Shown one piece after another: positions 20,740-31,869 of a stretch of 64,000 nt of DNA (its first letter is position 1; every line of letters begins with the position of its first letter). The DNA lies in the NCBI GenBank assembly GCA_964057195.1, contig OZ059852.1, positions 12,823,233 through 12,887,232 of the forward strand, read 5' to 3'. This stretch comes from Orthosia cruda (taxonomy: Eukaryota > Arthropoda > Insecta > Lepidoptera > Noctuidae). Position numbers and translations under genes: made by a program. The notes beneath the pieces were generated by a model, which did not search any database, was not told the DNA's origin, and saw only the letters and a list, made by a program, of their open reading frames with translations.

Positions 20740-20835
20740 ATGTGAAAGTTTGATCAAAGTGCTATGCCAGTGTTGTACTCGGGAGATGTGAACATTGTCA
20801 CTGTGATCCCAAATTGTAAATATGAGGTTAGGTAC
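20740..20835 (+). pseudogene. Old copia-type relic, left part
   Basis: Reads FDQSAMPVLYSGDVNIVTVI and is colinear with 62426-62520 (FDKSAMSVLCSGDADIVTV). It is interrupted by the younger copia element and continues at 25349. It is the protease-to-integrase region of a copia polyprotein. Confidence 0.65.
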
Positions 20836-21012
20836 TATTGAGGTGGCAACCCATGCATTCCTATTACTTAGTCTATACTCTGTGATCTGTGTCTATATTT
20901 TAGTACTCTGTGACAATGGCTGTAATAGAAATAACATGATGTGACTTATAAATAAATCCTTTAAGAAGTTCAGAGTGGTTTGGAATCATAATATTCGTCT
21001 CCAGTAATAATA
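20836..21012 (+). repeat. Copia 1 5' LTR
   Basis: Begins TATTGAGGTGGCAACCC and ends CTCCAGTAATAATA. The terminal TATT/AATA are complementary, as usual for LTR ends, but are not the canonical TG...CA. Identical to 25172-25348. Confidence 0.95.
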
Positions 21013-21026
21013 GTTATGGGCCCAGT
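21013..21026 (+). other. Copia 1 primer binding site, half initiator-tRNA type
   Basis: GTTATGGGCCCAG directly follows the LTR. It is complementary to the anticodon arm of initiator methionine tRNA (CTGGGCCCATAAC), the internal half-tRNA priming known from Drosophila copia. Confidence 0.8.
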
Positions 21027-21111
21027 CCCAACCAAAGCGAAAGAAAAGTTTTTATGTTATGATCGCGGAATTACAACTCGATAGAAATTATACCTTTAGA
21101 AGAAATATAAG

Positions 21112-24100
21112 ATGGAGTCTACAAAGTATAAACTCGAACCATTCTGTGGAAAGAATTTCGCGACGTGGGCGTTCCGCATTAAAAGTATTCTAAAGGAAAA
21201 CGAATGTTTAGCAGCAATACAAAGTGAAGAGTACGTGAGTAAAGTTGAAAATTCAAAAAACGAGTCAAGGGCGCAGGCCCTACTAATTGCCGGTGTGGCG
21301 GACTCCCACATCGACTATGTTAGAAAAGATTCTGCATACCTTATGTGGAAAAGTTTAGAGGATAATTTTAAGAAAAAGAGTACTGTTGGGACTTTGTTTT
21401 TAAGGCGAAAGTTATCAGAAATAAAACACGATGAAAATAAGGCCCTTCAAGACCACATACTAGAAATAGAAGGAATATTCAATGAGTTAGAAGGAGCTGA
21501 TGTCAAATTATCGGAAGAAGAAAGAATAAACTATTTGTTATTGTCATTACCACAAAGTTACCACATGGTAATATCAGCTCTTGAAACCCAAAGTGAGTTA
21601 AATTACACATTCACAAAGAGAAGGTTATTGGCAGAGGAAGAGAGGCGCCAAGGGCACAATACCAAACCAGACACCCAGCCACAAGCGGCATTCAATTGCT
21701 ACGTCTGTGGAAAACCCGGCCACAAAAAGTTCCAGTGTTATAAGAATAGAGGTTGTGGTGGATACCATGCTGGACGAGGACAAGGACGCCAAGCAGTGTT
21801 GCCAGGTCAAGGAAATACCGGACAAGAATACAATACTAGACAAGATCATGAAGCAAGGCAACATGGACGAGGAAACAATTGGAGAAATGTGCGCAGACCA
21901 GGACGAGGATATGGGAACCGAGGAGACAAGTGGACCAGGGGACAAAGTGATGCAAACTTGGCAGGTTATGAGTATAATGCATTCTTGAGCAATGCACCAC
22001 AAGGTAATATATCTTATGATAACAATAACTATTTAGAGTTTTGCATAGATTCTGGATGTACCGATCATTTAATAAATACTAAAGAACAGTTTGTAGAATA
22101 TATTGAATTAAAAGTTCCAATTAAAATATCTTCAGCTAAGAATGGTGTAAATTTAGAAGCCACAGGAGTTGGTAATTTAAAATTAATAAGCACAGTAGGT
22201 AAAAGGGAACACCAGTGTAGTATAAATAATGTCTTGTATGTACCAGAATTAAGACAAAATTTGTTAAGTGTATCCAAAATGGAAAGTGCAGGCCTAAAAG
22301 TAATTTTTAGTCAGGGACAAGTGAAAGTGTACACACGTGACTATTTGTTATTAATTGGAAATAAAAATAAAACATTATATAATGTACAACTTAAAAGTAA
22401 TGTAAAAACATGTAATTTTACTTGTAAAACAAAACAAGATGAAACTGAATTATGGCATAGGAGGTTTGGCCATTTAGGTAATTCAAACTTAAATTTATTA
22501 GTTAAGAAAAATATGGTTGATGGTTTGTCAGGGTTAAAAAATAAAACAATAGAAAATGACTTGTGTGAACCATGTGTATTAGGTAAAAATTGTAGACAGC
22601 CATTTAATAAACCAGGTTATAGAGCTAGACGACCATTAGAACTTGTACACACTGATGTTTGTGGGCCAATCTCTCCAGGTACTTATGATGATAGAAATTA
22701 TTTTGTAACATTCATTGATGATTACACACACTTTACAATGGTTTACTTAATGAAAAATAAATCTGAGGTTTTTGATAAATTTAAACAATATTACTATTTG
22801 GTAACCAATCATTTTAATATTAATCTTTATAAATTGCGATTAGACAATGGGCGCGAATATCTCTCTAATGATTTTAAAGATTTTTGTAATAGGAATGGCA
22901 TAGTCATGCAACATACAGTAGCATATAACCCAGAAATGAATGGTGTGGCCGAACGCATGAATAGGACACTGATGGACAAGGCACGGACTATGTTAATTGA
23001 TTCTGGATTGAAAAAGGAATTTTGGGGTGAAGCAGTACTATTCTGAGCTTATGTGACTAACCGAAGCCCAGTTTCAGGAAGAGAACACACTCCTAGTGAA
23101 CTATGGGAAAACAGGAAGCCCGATGTGTCAAATTTAAGAATTTTTGGATGTACTGCATACAATCATGTACCTAAGGAATTAAGAAAAAAGCTGGATGATA
23201 AAGGTAAGAAAATGATAATGATAGGATATTCCATTGGTGGATATAAACTCTATGATGAAGAAACTGGATCAGTTGTAATTGCAAGAAATGTTGTTTTCGA
23301 TGAGAGAAGAAAGGAAACTGAGAAGAATGTTTACTTACCTAGATATGATGATTATGAAGACAAAGAAAACTCTGAAAAGGAATTTACAAATAAAAGGAAT
23401 AAGGAAAATTTTGAAGAAATAGAACATGAAAGAAAACCAAGTGAAGAAAATAAGATAAGAAACCAAGAAAAAGGAAGAGGTATAGAAAAGGAAGGTGCAG
23501 TTGAAATAGAAAAAGGAAAATTAGATGGTCAAGAAACAGGAAGAGAAAGAAGACAATCTAAGAAACCAACATGGCAAGATGACTATGTTATGAATTTTGA
23601 AGATGACGGTGATGCATATTTTGCCTTATTTTGTGATGAGGACAATATTCCACTCACTTATGGAGATATAAAAGGAAGACAAGATGAAAAGGAATGGATG
23701 ATAGCTGTAAAAGAAGAATTAAAAGTATTAGAAGAAAGTGAAACTTTTGAGATAACCCAAAGACCAGAAAACCAGAAACTGTTAGATGCAAAATGGGTAT
23801 TTACTAAGAAGAATACAGGAATGGAAAGTATATGCAAAGCAAGATTAGCAGTGAGAGGGTTTCAACAAGAAGGTCAGTTTGAAGATGTATACTCTCCAGT
23901 ATTAAGAATGCAAACTCTAAGAACTCTTTTATCAGTAGCTGTCAACAGAGATTACAATATCAGTCAAATGGATGTGAAAGGAGCATTTTTATATGGACGC
24001 ATAGATGAAGAGGTGTATCTCAAACCACCAGAAGGATTAAATATTAAGTCAGGATTCGTACTCAAGCTGAAAAAGTCCTTATATGGCCTAAAGAAATCAC

Positions 24101-25176
24101 CAAAGTACTGGTATGAAAAATTTAATGAGACTATCACATCTTACGGTTTTAAGAGATCAAATAATGACTATTGCTTGTATAGTAAAGGGGAATTATACTT
24201 ACTTTTATATGTCGACGATTTGTTAATTTTTGGTTCAAGTCTGAGTGATATTAATAATGTTAAAAGTTTCCTTAACACTAAATTTAGAATGAAAGATTTG
24301 GGTAATAATAACCTAATGTATTTAGGAATTTCTATTAAAAGGACATCTGAAGGAATTTCTATTGACCAATCAAACTATTTGTCTAATATTTTAAAACGAT
24401 ACAACATGCAGGATTGTAAGGGGTGTGACACACCAATGGATGCTAATTTTAAATATGATGAAAATTCAGAAATTGATTTATCTTTAGAAAAGCAATGTCG
24501 TTCATTGATAGGTTCACTTATGTATGTAACTGTAGGTTCCAGACCTGATTTAGCAACATCTGTTTATTATTTAAGTAGATTTCAATCTAAGCCAAGTGCT
24601 GATTTGTGGAGAAGTTTAAAACGATTGTTACGTTATGTTAAGAAAACTGTAAATGTTTGTTTATTGTATACAAAGAATAATTCTAGCATGCCTTTATTAG
24701 CTTATGCTGATGCTGATTGGGCTAGGGATTCAGATAGAAAATCTACATCTGGATATTTGATTAAAGTTTTTAATAATACTGTTGTATGGAAGTCTCGTAA
24801 ACAAAATACTGTAGCATTAAGCACAACCGAGGCAGAGTTTGTTGCATTATGTGAATGTATAATGGAAACATGTTGGATGATTAAGTTACTTGTTGATTTA
24901 AATATAAAAGTAAATAATGTTGTAATTTTTGAAGATAACCAAAGCACTATTAAAGCCATAAAGAATCCTGATCAAAAAAGGTTAAAACATGTAGATGTAA
25001 AATATAATTTTATAAAAACAAAAGGTTGAAGATCATTTAATTACTGTTAAGTATATTAATACTAAGAGACAATTTGCTGATATTTTAACAAAACCTGTAA
25101 CTAAGAGTGTATTTAATAGTTTATGTGAGGGTTTAAACTTATGTATGGGAAATGCATGTGTTGAGGAAGAGTATTG
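21112..25176 (+). pseudogene. Copia 1 Gag-Pol polyprotein, one stop and one frameshift
   Basis: ATG at 21112. Domains in order: Gag; zinc knuckle CYVCGKPGHKKFQC (residues ~196-209); aspartic protease IDSGCTDHL (~312); integrase zinc site HRRFGHLGNSNL...CEPCVLGKNC and core TDVCGP, DNGREYL; reverse transcriptase MDVKGAFLYGRIDEEVY and YVDD (24208-24219); RNase H ADADWARDSDRKSTSGY and STTEAEFVAL. A TGA at 23044-23046 interrupts the integrase (GEAVLF, stop, AYVTNRSP), with the same frame on both sides. Near 25015-25030 a frameshift separates KYNFIKT from VEDHLITVKYINTKRQFADI. The end reads NACVEEEY with a TGA inside the 3' LTR. Both breaks would have to be bypassed for full-length product, so this copy is probably not autonomous. 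Confidence 0.9.
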
Positions 25177-25348
25177 AGGTGGCAACCCATGCATTCCTAT
25201 TACTTAGTCTATACTCTGTGATCTGTGTCTATATTTTAGTACTCTGTGACAATGGCTGTAATAGAAATAACATGATGTGACTTATAAATAAATCCTTTAA
25301 GAAGTTCAGAGTGGTTTGGAATCATAATATTCGTCTCCAGTAATAATA
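25172..25348 (+). repeat. Copia 1 3' LTR
   Basis: Identical to 20836-21012. Preceded by the purine tract TTGAGGAAGAG, the likely plus-strand primer, which overlaps the last codons of pol. Confidence 0.95.
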
Positions 25349-26140
25349 GGTACATTGAAGGATGTTTTGTGCGTATCCAACCAATACTATGAATTTAATA
25401 ACTATCAGTCAGCAAAGTCAATGCGAAAAGTTGCAGTGTTTATAACAAAAACAATGAATTAGTCGCCAGATTTAAGTCATGTCCTTATATTTGGCATCGA
25501 GGTGATGGTTTATATACCTAAGGTGAAGCGCCATGGTATTACAAATCAAAGAAACATATTTAAGTTGGTTTCACTAAAAATATTAAGGAATATTAAGAGA
25601 ATTCTCTTTACAGGGTCGTAAACCCTATATCCTATATATAATAATTTAATTATCATTAATTAATTAACTATCACAACAAATAGAGATGTGAGTATTCATG
25701 AGAATACTGCAAAGAAATATGCAGATGACTGAGTATAGGTTTCATTTAGGCATATCAGTCAAAAAAAGAAATTGAAAGGTGAAGAAATGCAGGATAAGAC
25801 TGACACTGAGAGTGATCCTTATCACACGGATCTAAACATGTATGTATAATCGGAATATGATAATGCTATGTCTGATCTGGACAACAATCTGAAGACAGAA
25901 GAGTCAGATATAAAAGATGCAATGATTAAGCGTGTCAGAAAGTCACCAGAGCGAAATAGGTTAATATAACAAATAAACTTTGTATGTCATAAAGCGGTCA
26001 AAACATCAGTGATCCTGTAAGTGTGCATGAAGTCCAGAATAGTCCATACAAAGAAAAAAAACACCATAAAAGATTGTCTCAATGCGAGATGAACGTAACG
26101 TGTTTAAAGAAAATGAGACATGGACATTGGTGGACTTTTA
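25349..26140 (+). pseudogene. Old copia-type relic, right part
   Basis: Resumes the relic broken at 20835: KTMN, stop, SPDLSHVL in shifted frames, ATTACAAATCAAAGAAACAT near 25539 and, near 26090, MRDERNVFKENETWTLVD, which is the start of a copia reverse transcriptase (…ETWTLV). Most of it has stops. Colinear with 62.5-63.1 kb. It is cut at ~26105 by a LINE fragment. Confidence 0.6.
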
Positions 26141-26601
26141 GATATGTCTAAGTTTTTGAGATGCTTGGCTATTTCATCTTTTGGAATCTGGATCAAGGAA
26201 AAGCTGTCGGAGATGCAAATGCTTTCCAAAAAAGGCGAAGTTTGAACTACGTTGCAGGCATGGGTAGCTGAACTGTACACTAAAGAAAAGTAGGTCCCGA
26301 CCATGTCGCACATCTCATTGCCATTACAAGGTTTGCTGACGCCCTTTGACATTGAAGCTGGTTTAGACTGAATTAAGGACCAGAGAAACTTGGGATTTGT
26401 TGCTATTTTCTGTTCTATGCTATTTATATAGGAGTTGTAACATTCTCTTGCCAATCTGTCACAGCGCTTACTACACCGACGAACGGATAACTTATCCATA
26501 GGGTTTTTGTACGTTCCATACCTTCTTCTAAAGTAATTTTTTTCACGCAGCAATCTCTCTAGCTTTGTTGTGTACCATGGTGGTCGCGAATTACTTTTCA
26601 C
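26104..26601 (-). pseudogene. CR1/jockey-like LINE fragment (endonuclease-RT linker)
   Basis: 165 codons open: NSRPPWYTTKLERLLREKN, YFRRRYGTYKNPMDKLSVR, CSKRCDRLARECYNSYINS and KNLDISKSPP. Clearly related to 11880-12566. It has no catalytic domain. The last residues (MSMSHFL) come from the adjacent copia relic. Confidence 0.7.
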
Positions 26602-27640
26602 TAAGGTCGATGGGACATACCGCTATATGATCTGATGAAGTACCGTATATAACCGTTCCAACATTATTTTTTCATAATAGATCTGAAAAAAAAAATATAC
26701 TGAGGTCCTCTGTATCAGAGAGTAATGCATACCAAGTTTCCAGTTGATTTAATGATACTTATATACAGTTTATTGTACACCAGAATATACAAAAATTAAA
26801 GAAACCTAAAATTAAAAATATGTAACCGGCGGCCTTACCGCATACCGCGATCGCTTCCAGGCAACCTGGAATGAACAGAGTTTACCTGAACATGACATGG
26901 GGTTGTCAGTGCTGCGACAATACCAACAATGAACATAATATAGATACAATAATACTTACTAGAAACACAAATAAATACATATGCTAAATATTAGATTCAT
27001 AAATACTTATTATATGTTTAAGCAATGAAAATAAATCATGTACGACAATTATAGCACATTATATAAAAAAACCAAGAGCACAATCACGGATGGGATACTC
27101 AACTTCAAAAACCAAAATATCAACAATCAAAATATCGACACCATATAGCCAACAGTTTATTTTTCAATGAATTAGAAGACATTAGGCTTACACATAAACG
27201 GTTCAAAATGTCGACACTTCAGATGACCAACGAATGTGAATAACATTGATTTATAACTTAGATAGTTCAAAATATCAACACTTTATATGATCCACAAATC
27301 TAAATTTTACTGATTTATAAAGTAGGTAAATTGTTCACTTGAATTTATCTTTTTTGTTGTTCTTCAATTGATGGTCAAAAATTAATGCATTTCAACGAGG
27401 AAGTAGATGGTATATATTGGAAAAATTGTAATATTCACCACAGAAAGAAATCTACAAAATTTTGATACAGCTTGACACTGGATAATAGACGGAACCTTCA
27501 GGTGTACCTTCTTCTAACCCTTTTGTTCTGTTGTTTTCTGTACATGTAATAGTGGGTACAGGCGATTCAGAGCGGTCAGTTCCTCTTGTACACGGCTTAC
27601 TTCTATTTAAGATTGAAGAATATTATATTTTTTTATAGAT
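26602..27640. repeat. Repeat-rich AT stretch
   Basis: Bases 26780-26900 (TTTATTGTACACCAGAATATAC...CGCTTCCAGGCAACC) look like the 3' untranslated end of a lepidopteran LINE. Bases 27086-27170 hold GGGATACTCAACTTCAAAAA and ATCAACAATCAAAATATC, repeated directly at 27796-27862. Nothing coding recognised. Confidence 0.45.
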
Positions 27641-27795
27641 TAACTCAATAAATGTGGTAAAACATACAATTTGGAATTGTGTCCGGCATTTATAATAAGT
27701 GACTTCGAGATGGCAGTTATAAATGCTTGTAATCGTGTTTTTAATGAAAGTATCCACAAAGGTTGCTACTTTCATTTTAAATTTTTCCCCCCGGG
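27641..27795 (+). pseudogene. MULE transposase fragment
   Basis: Reads PAFIISDFEMAVINACNRVF and ESIHKGCYFHFKF, the D(F)E...A and GC.FHF signature of MULE-type transposases. Only about 50 residues remain. Followed immediately by the GGGATACTCAACTTC repeat. Confidence 0.65.
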
Positions 27796-27864
27796 TGGGA
27801 TACTCAACTTCAAAAACCAAAACATGAACAATCAAAATATCAACACCATAATATAGTCAACAGT

Positions 27865-28763
27865 AAGAAAATTACACTAGGAGTATTTGTAGATTTAAAA
27901 AAAAACTTTTGATACTGTTAGTCACGATATACTTTTGTTAAAATTAAATCATCTAGGTGTCTCAGGATCCGCTCTTAAAATGTTACCTTAGTAACAGATA
28001 TCAAGTAGTGAAAATCGGTGAAGTCCAAAGCGGACCTCGACAAATCACCTACGGCGTCCCCCAGGGCTCAATTCTTGGGCCATTATTATATTTAATCTAT
28101 GTACATAAATAGCATCCATGAAATCGGTCTAAATGGGGATATAGCGCTTTACGCTGACGACACCAGTTTATTTTACTCGGGTACTTAAGTATACTCAATC
28201 ATAGAACAAGCTAAACATGATCTGAACCTCTTACATACTTGGCTTAAATCAAACTTACTGACAATAAAGATATCTAAAACCAATTATATTATATTCGCAG
28301 CAAAAAACAAAAAGATTGGTCAGCACAGTAACTTACATATTGATGGTCAAATGCTAAAGAGAGTTCATCAAGAAAAATATCTTGGTCTTATACTTGACGA
28401 TCAACTAACGTGGAAACCACACAGAGAGTATCAAGAACAAGCTCACATCACTAACAGGTGCGCTCCGTGGTATAGTGCGGTGTCTTGCTGGACATGAGCG
28501 TTATATACCAACTCTATAACTATATAACTCAATGGTTAAATCTCACTTGGACTACTTGATTGAGGTCTGGTGAACTGCTGCTAAATCAAACCTAAAAATA
28601 CTACAAATTGCCCAAAATAAAATAATAAAAACACTATTTAGGTATAACTATTTAACTCCTACTGAACAAATCTACAAAGAAACACAGCTTATGAATCTTC
28701 TTCAAATATATAAGTACAACACATGCATACTCGTAAGAAAAATTCTAACTAAGGATATACATT
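27865..28763 (+). pseudogene. LINE reverse transcriptase relic, part 1
   Basis: Frames read KITLGVFVDLKKNFDTVSHD, ITYGVPQGSILGPLLYLIYV and ALYADDTSLFYSG (YADD box), then LYIWL-like and QKYLGLILDDQLTWKPH-like remains and LDYLIEVW. Frame shifts and stops abound. It is split from its C-terminal end (29657-29860) by a solo LTR at 28764-29652. Confidence 0.75.
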
Positions 28764-29652
28764 TGTAAGGTAACATTTTCCCTTACTCACCAGCCAGCTC
28801 AGGGCTACCCCTATGTTCAGGATGAGACAATTGCAGGGATGATTTCGCATGAGGGTCGACAGAAGTAAAAGTCTTTCTATTTGGTCAACTAGTTTAATAT
28901 TCATATCAGCAGCACTACAGCTTCATAATGTATACATATGGCACTTACTTGTATATGGGCTATAATCTACCCTTAAAACATAGTACCAGATGTATGATAT
29001 CTCAATCAGCACCGTTCCTCTGTGCAATTGGCATCCAGTTTCTCACCGGTCAAAATATCATGGGTATTCGGAGCCTGTTGTTGAACACTGTAGCTGTCGC
29101 TCTTATTTGTAGCTGACCATATTTAGTATATATTTATAGTCAATGGGAAAAATGCAGTATGAGTATCACAAAAGCACATGTTCCACAAGCATGAAAATAT
29201 AATTTAATTCAACTAATACTCACAGCGCTTGCTGGCACATTATATTTTTATATTTAGGGCTGTTTCCTTGCCGCCTCCGAGTCATTTTAATTGACTTAGA
29301 TCAACCTTTTCATAACTGAATTTTTCGTGACCTCCTCAATAATAATTAGCAATGGAAAGGAAATGTCACTCTTGTCAGCCATAAACATTGAGCGTTTATC
29401 GACCCATAATTATGATCATAGTCACTAGACTTGTTGTTTTATTTATAAATTGAATTGTGTGTTTTATTATAATATATATTTATTACACACAATTCATATT
29501 TTTAAACAATTTAGTTTATTTCTACCGACAGTAGCGCCATCTGACAGAATTGCATTAGAAGTACCGACAATTATGAAAGAAAGCTAGTAAGAGATTCACG
29601 CCTTTGACACTAGATGTCGTTATTCTATATCACAATATAATTAATTGTTACA
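28764..29652 (-). mobile_element. Solo LTR, target duplication CATT
   Basis: 889 bp, TGTAAGG...TTGTTACA, flanked by CATT (28760-28763 and 29653-29656). It matches the LTRs at 33442-34387 and 41377-49246, with many differences, so it is an older copy. Orientation minus is inferred from the larger element, where a purine tract and primer-like site fit that strand. Confidence 0.9.
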
Positions 29653-29656
29653 CATT

Positions 29657-29860
29657 CTCAGATATATTTACAAAAAGGGCACAAATTTATAAACATTAAC
29701 AAGATAAGCGCAAGATAAATTAAAAAATTATGTATGAGGGTGCAAATTTCTATAACAAACTACCTAAACACATAAAATAAATCAAATCGTCATACATTTA
29801 CAAGAAGACTTTGAAAAAATATATATTAAAAGATCTTTTCCCTTTCGATTAAAAAAGTAA
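29657..29860 (+). pseudogene. LINE reverse transcriptase relic, part 2 (C-terminus)
   Basis: Reads YEGANFYNKLPKHIK and SSYIYKKTLKKYILKDLFPF, the usual end of this LINE type. Continuation of 27865-28763. Confidence 0.65.
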
Positions 29861-31060
29861 ATAATTATAGTCTACATAAACAAAAATAAATATGTATATT
29901 TATTATGTACAAATATTAGCTGAAAACAATTCAATGAATCGCTCATGTTCTGCACTGTATATATAGGCCTTAGTAAACATGCAACGACTACTAAATTGCA
30001 CCCTACCCTCACTCATCTTAATTTTTATTTTTTTAATGAACACAAAATAATATACAACATGGTGTAAAATGAATAAAATAAATCCATAGACCTAATAAAT
30101 ACTATGGACCCGAAATACCTACAAAAAAAACGTGCCTACCTAAACCTTAAAATGGCACTTAAAATGGCTGCCGATGCTATGGTTGTGTTAATCACGGAAC
30201 ACACACACATTAATAATACAAAAAGTAAACAACCATTTGACAGCAGGACTACCACGAACACAACCACAAATTTCGGCAATTAATATGGCGAATATGGCAC
30301 GTACTGACAGCTGTCACTACGTCATAACAAAATGTTTCCATAATGAGCAACAACTGAAATATTGTTGTCTCTTTTGTCAAATACGATTACTACATTAGAA
30401 GAAATGAGACAAACTGATGTTTCACATTCTGTATCGTATTTCACTCATATTTGTATAAGCTAATGTATGTATAGAATAATAGGGCGCCTCCATATTTTTC
30501 CTAGCTCAATGAATAAATCATATACATACATACTTATGTACAAATATATATACCTGTCACCCTCTTCGCTCAATACTATTGTGTTGTTTGTTCTGTGTAA
30601 CTTACCTGTTTTGGGAATTTGCTTCTTCCAGTTTGTTTATTTTGTACTTGTTATGCTATAACGATTTTACCTTTGTTAAGTCGAAGTATTATTGTAATGT
30701 TAGTTTTGTTTTTGTTATTATCTACGCTTACTGGCAGATAACGTTATTCTAAACCAATTATGTTTTCTCTATGTGAATTTGTTAAATCTTTTGAGAAATA
30801 AATATATTAAACGTAACAGTTTATTTTTCAATGAATCAGAATAACAAACTTAAAAACTTAAACATATAGGTTTCTTAAAAACTTAAACTTAAACATGGTA
30901 GGGTTTAAACATATAGGTTGATGCGTTTTTGAAGTCCCAGATAACGTTTAAAATTTTACAAGTGTTTTAAATTTGTATTTCTGAGTAATATCGGGCATAA
31001 GTTTCTCGTCTGAACCACTTTTTGCTTAGAATTAATACAAGTCCAAACTAATATTACCAA
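29861..31060. other. AT-rich, no recognised gene
   Basis: Contains TTTATTTTTTTAATGAACACA near 30025 and a short duplicate of AACAGTTTATTTTTCAATGAAT (27165 and 30818). The 64-codon frame at 30467 is hydrophobic but has no supporting feature. Confidence 0.4.
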
Positions 31061-31286
31061 CGACTAAGGGCGAGTTTCTGAAGTCGACGTCACATCTCAA
31101 ATCAGCTGACAATTTGTCACAAATTAACCAGCCGTCAGTTGTCAGTGAGTTTCTCAACTCTGCATCATCGAGAAATTACGTAATCGCTTGTTACATTTAA
31201 TAATTTATTTCGGTTGGCTACCCTAGCTAGTATTCATTCAATTCCTTCACTATTATAACGTAATAGTATTTTATCTTGAGCGGCGG

Positions 31287-31745
31287 CTGGGTTGGTGTAG
31301 CCCGCAAGTTAAGCAAACCTTACCAGGGACGATTTTTGGATGGGTTTTTTTTGGTTTGCTTTTTTTTGGATAGGTGACCCCACACAGGTTAAGCAACACT
31401 TACCAAGGTTTACCAAGGTCAGTGTTTGGATGGGTGACCACTTTTTTTGGGTTTGCTTGTTTTTGGATGGGTGACCATGCCAGGGTAAGCAACACTTACC
31501 AAGGTCAGTGTTTGGATGGGTGACCACTTTTTTTGGGTTCGCTTGTTTTTGGTTGGGTGACCTTGGTAATGTTAATTAATAATTAAATTTTTGTGGTGAT
31601 GGTCACCCATCCAAACACTGAACTTGGTTAGTGTAGCTTACCCTGGCGGAGTCACCTATCCATAAACAAGCGATCCAAAAAAAGTGGTCACCCATCCCAA
31701 GACTGACCTTGGCAAGTGTTGCTTACCCTGGCGCGGTCACCACAC
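31287..31745. repeat. Cluster of 5S-rRNA-like internal promoter blocks in both orientations
   Basis: GTTAAGCAAC (31388) or GGTAAGCAAC (31484) is followed 8-16 bases later by GGTCAGTGTTTGGATGGGTG, closely resembling the internal control region of insect 5S rRNA (GTTAAGCAAC...GGTCAGTACTTGGATGGGTGACC). GGATGGGTGACC occurs at 31428, 31465 and 31515 on plus, and its complement at 31601 and 31686. An ~87-base unit is tandemly repeated on plus; a mirror cluster lies on minus after an AT spacer (31565-31590). No full 5S gene is present. A 72-codon minus frame through it is a by-product. Confidence 0.75.
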
Positions 31746-31836
31746 CAGCTGCTTCAAGCTAAACACAAATCTATCCAGAAACTGACCTCGATAAGTACTA
31801 AGTACAGGGTACAGTTAAAATTAATGCGCGTGAGGA

Positions 31837-31849
31837 AGGTTCGATTCCC
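31837..31849 (+). other. Isolated tRNA box B-like sequence
   Basis: AGGTTCGATTCCC matches the box B consensus GGTTCGANTCC. It lies 90 bases beyond the 5S-like cluster, before a TTTATTTTATTTT tail. No tRNA cloverleaf can be folded around it, so it is best read as the end of a pol III-derived repeat. Confidence 0.45.
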
Positions 31850-31869
31850 AGGTCAGTAATTTATTTTAT

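Larger units (their letters stand above)
20831..25353 (+). mobile_element. Copia element 1, near-complete, target duplication GGTAC
   Basis: LTRs at 20836-21012 and 25172-25348, both 177 bp and identical by eye, are flanked by GGTAC (20831-20835 and 25349-25353). The order gag, protease, integrase, reverse transcriptase, RNase H is the copia order. Identical LTRs indicate recent insertion, yet the polyprotein has one nonsense codon and one frameshift. It lies inside an older copia relic whose uninterrupted paralogue is at 62.4-63.1 kb. Confidence 0.95.

Noticed and set aside
21625..22002. Minus and alternative-frame ORFs over copia 1 gag
   Set aside because: The gag-pol frame in the first register has all known motifs; these are shadows.
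31309..31527. 72-codon minus frame rich in GKCCL and HPSK repeats
   Set aside because: It is the complement of the 5S-like tandem block; the repeated peptide simply reflects the repeated DNA.
31287..31560. A functional 5S rRNA gene
   Set aside because: Only the internal promoter-like part is present, without the 5' and 3' stems of a 120-base 5S RNA.
31837..31849. tRNA gene
   Set aside because: Box B alone; no box A at the right distance and no acceptor stem.
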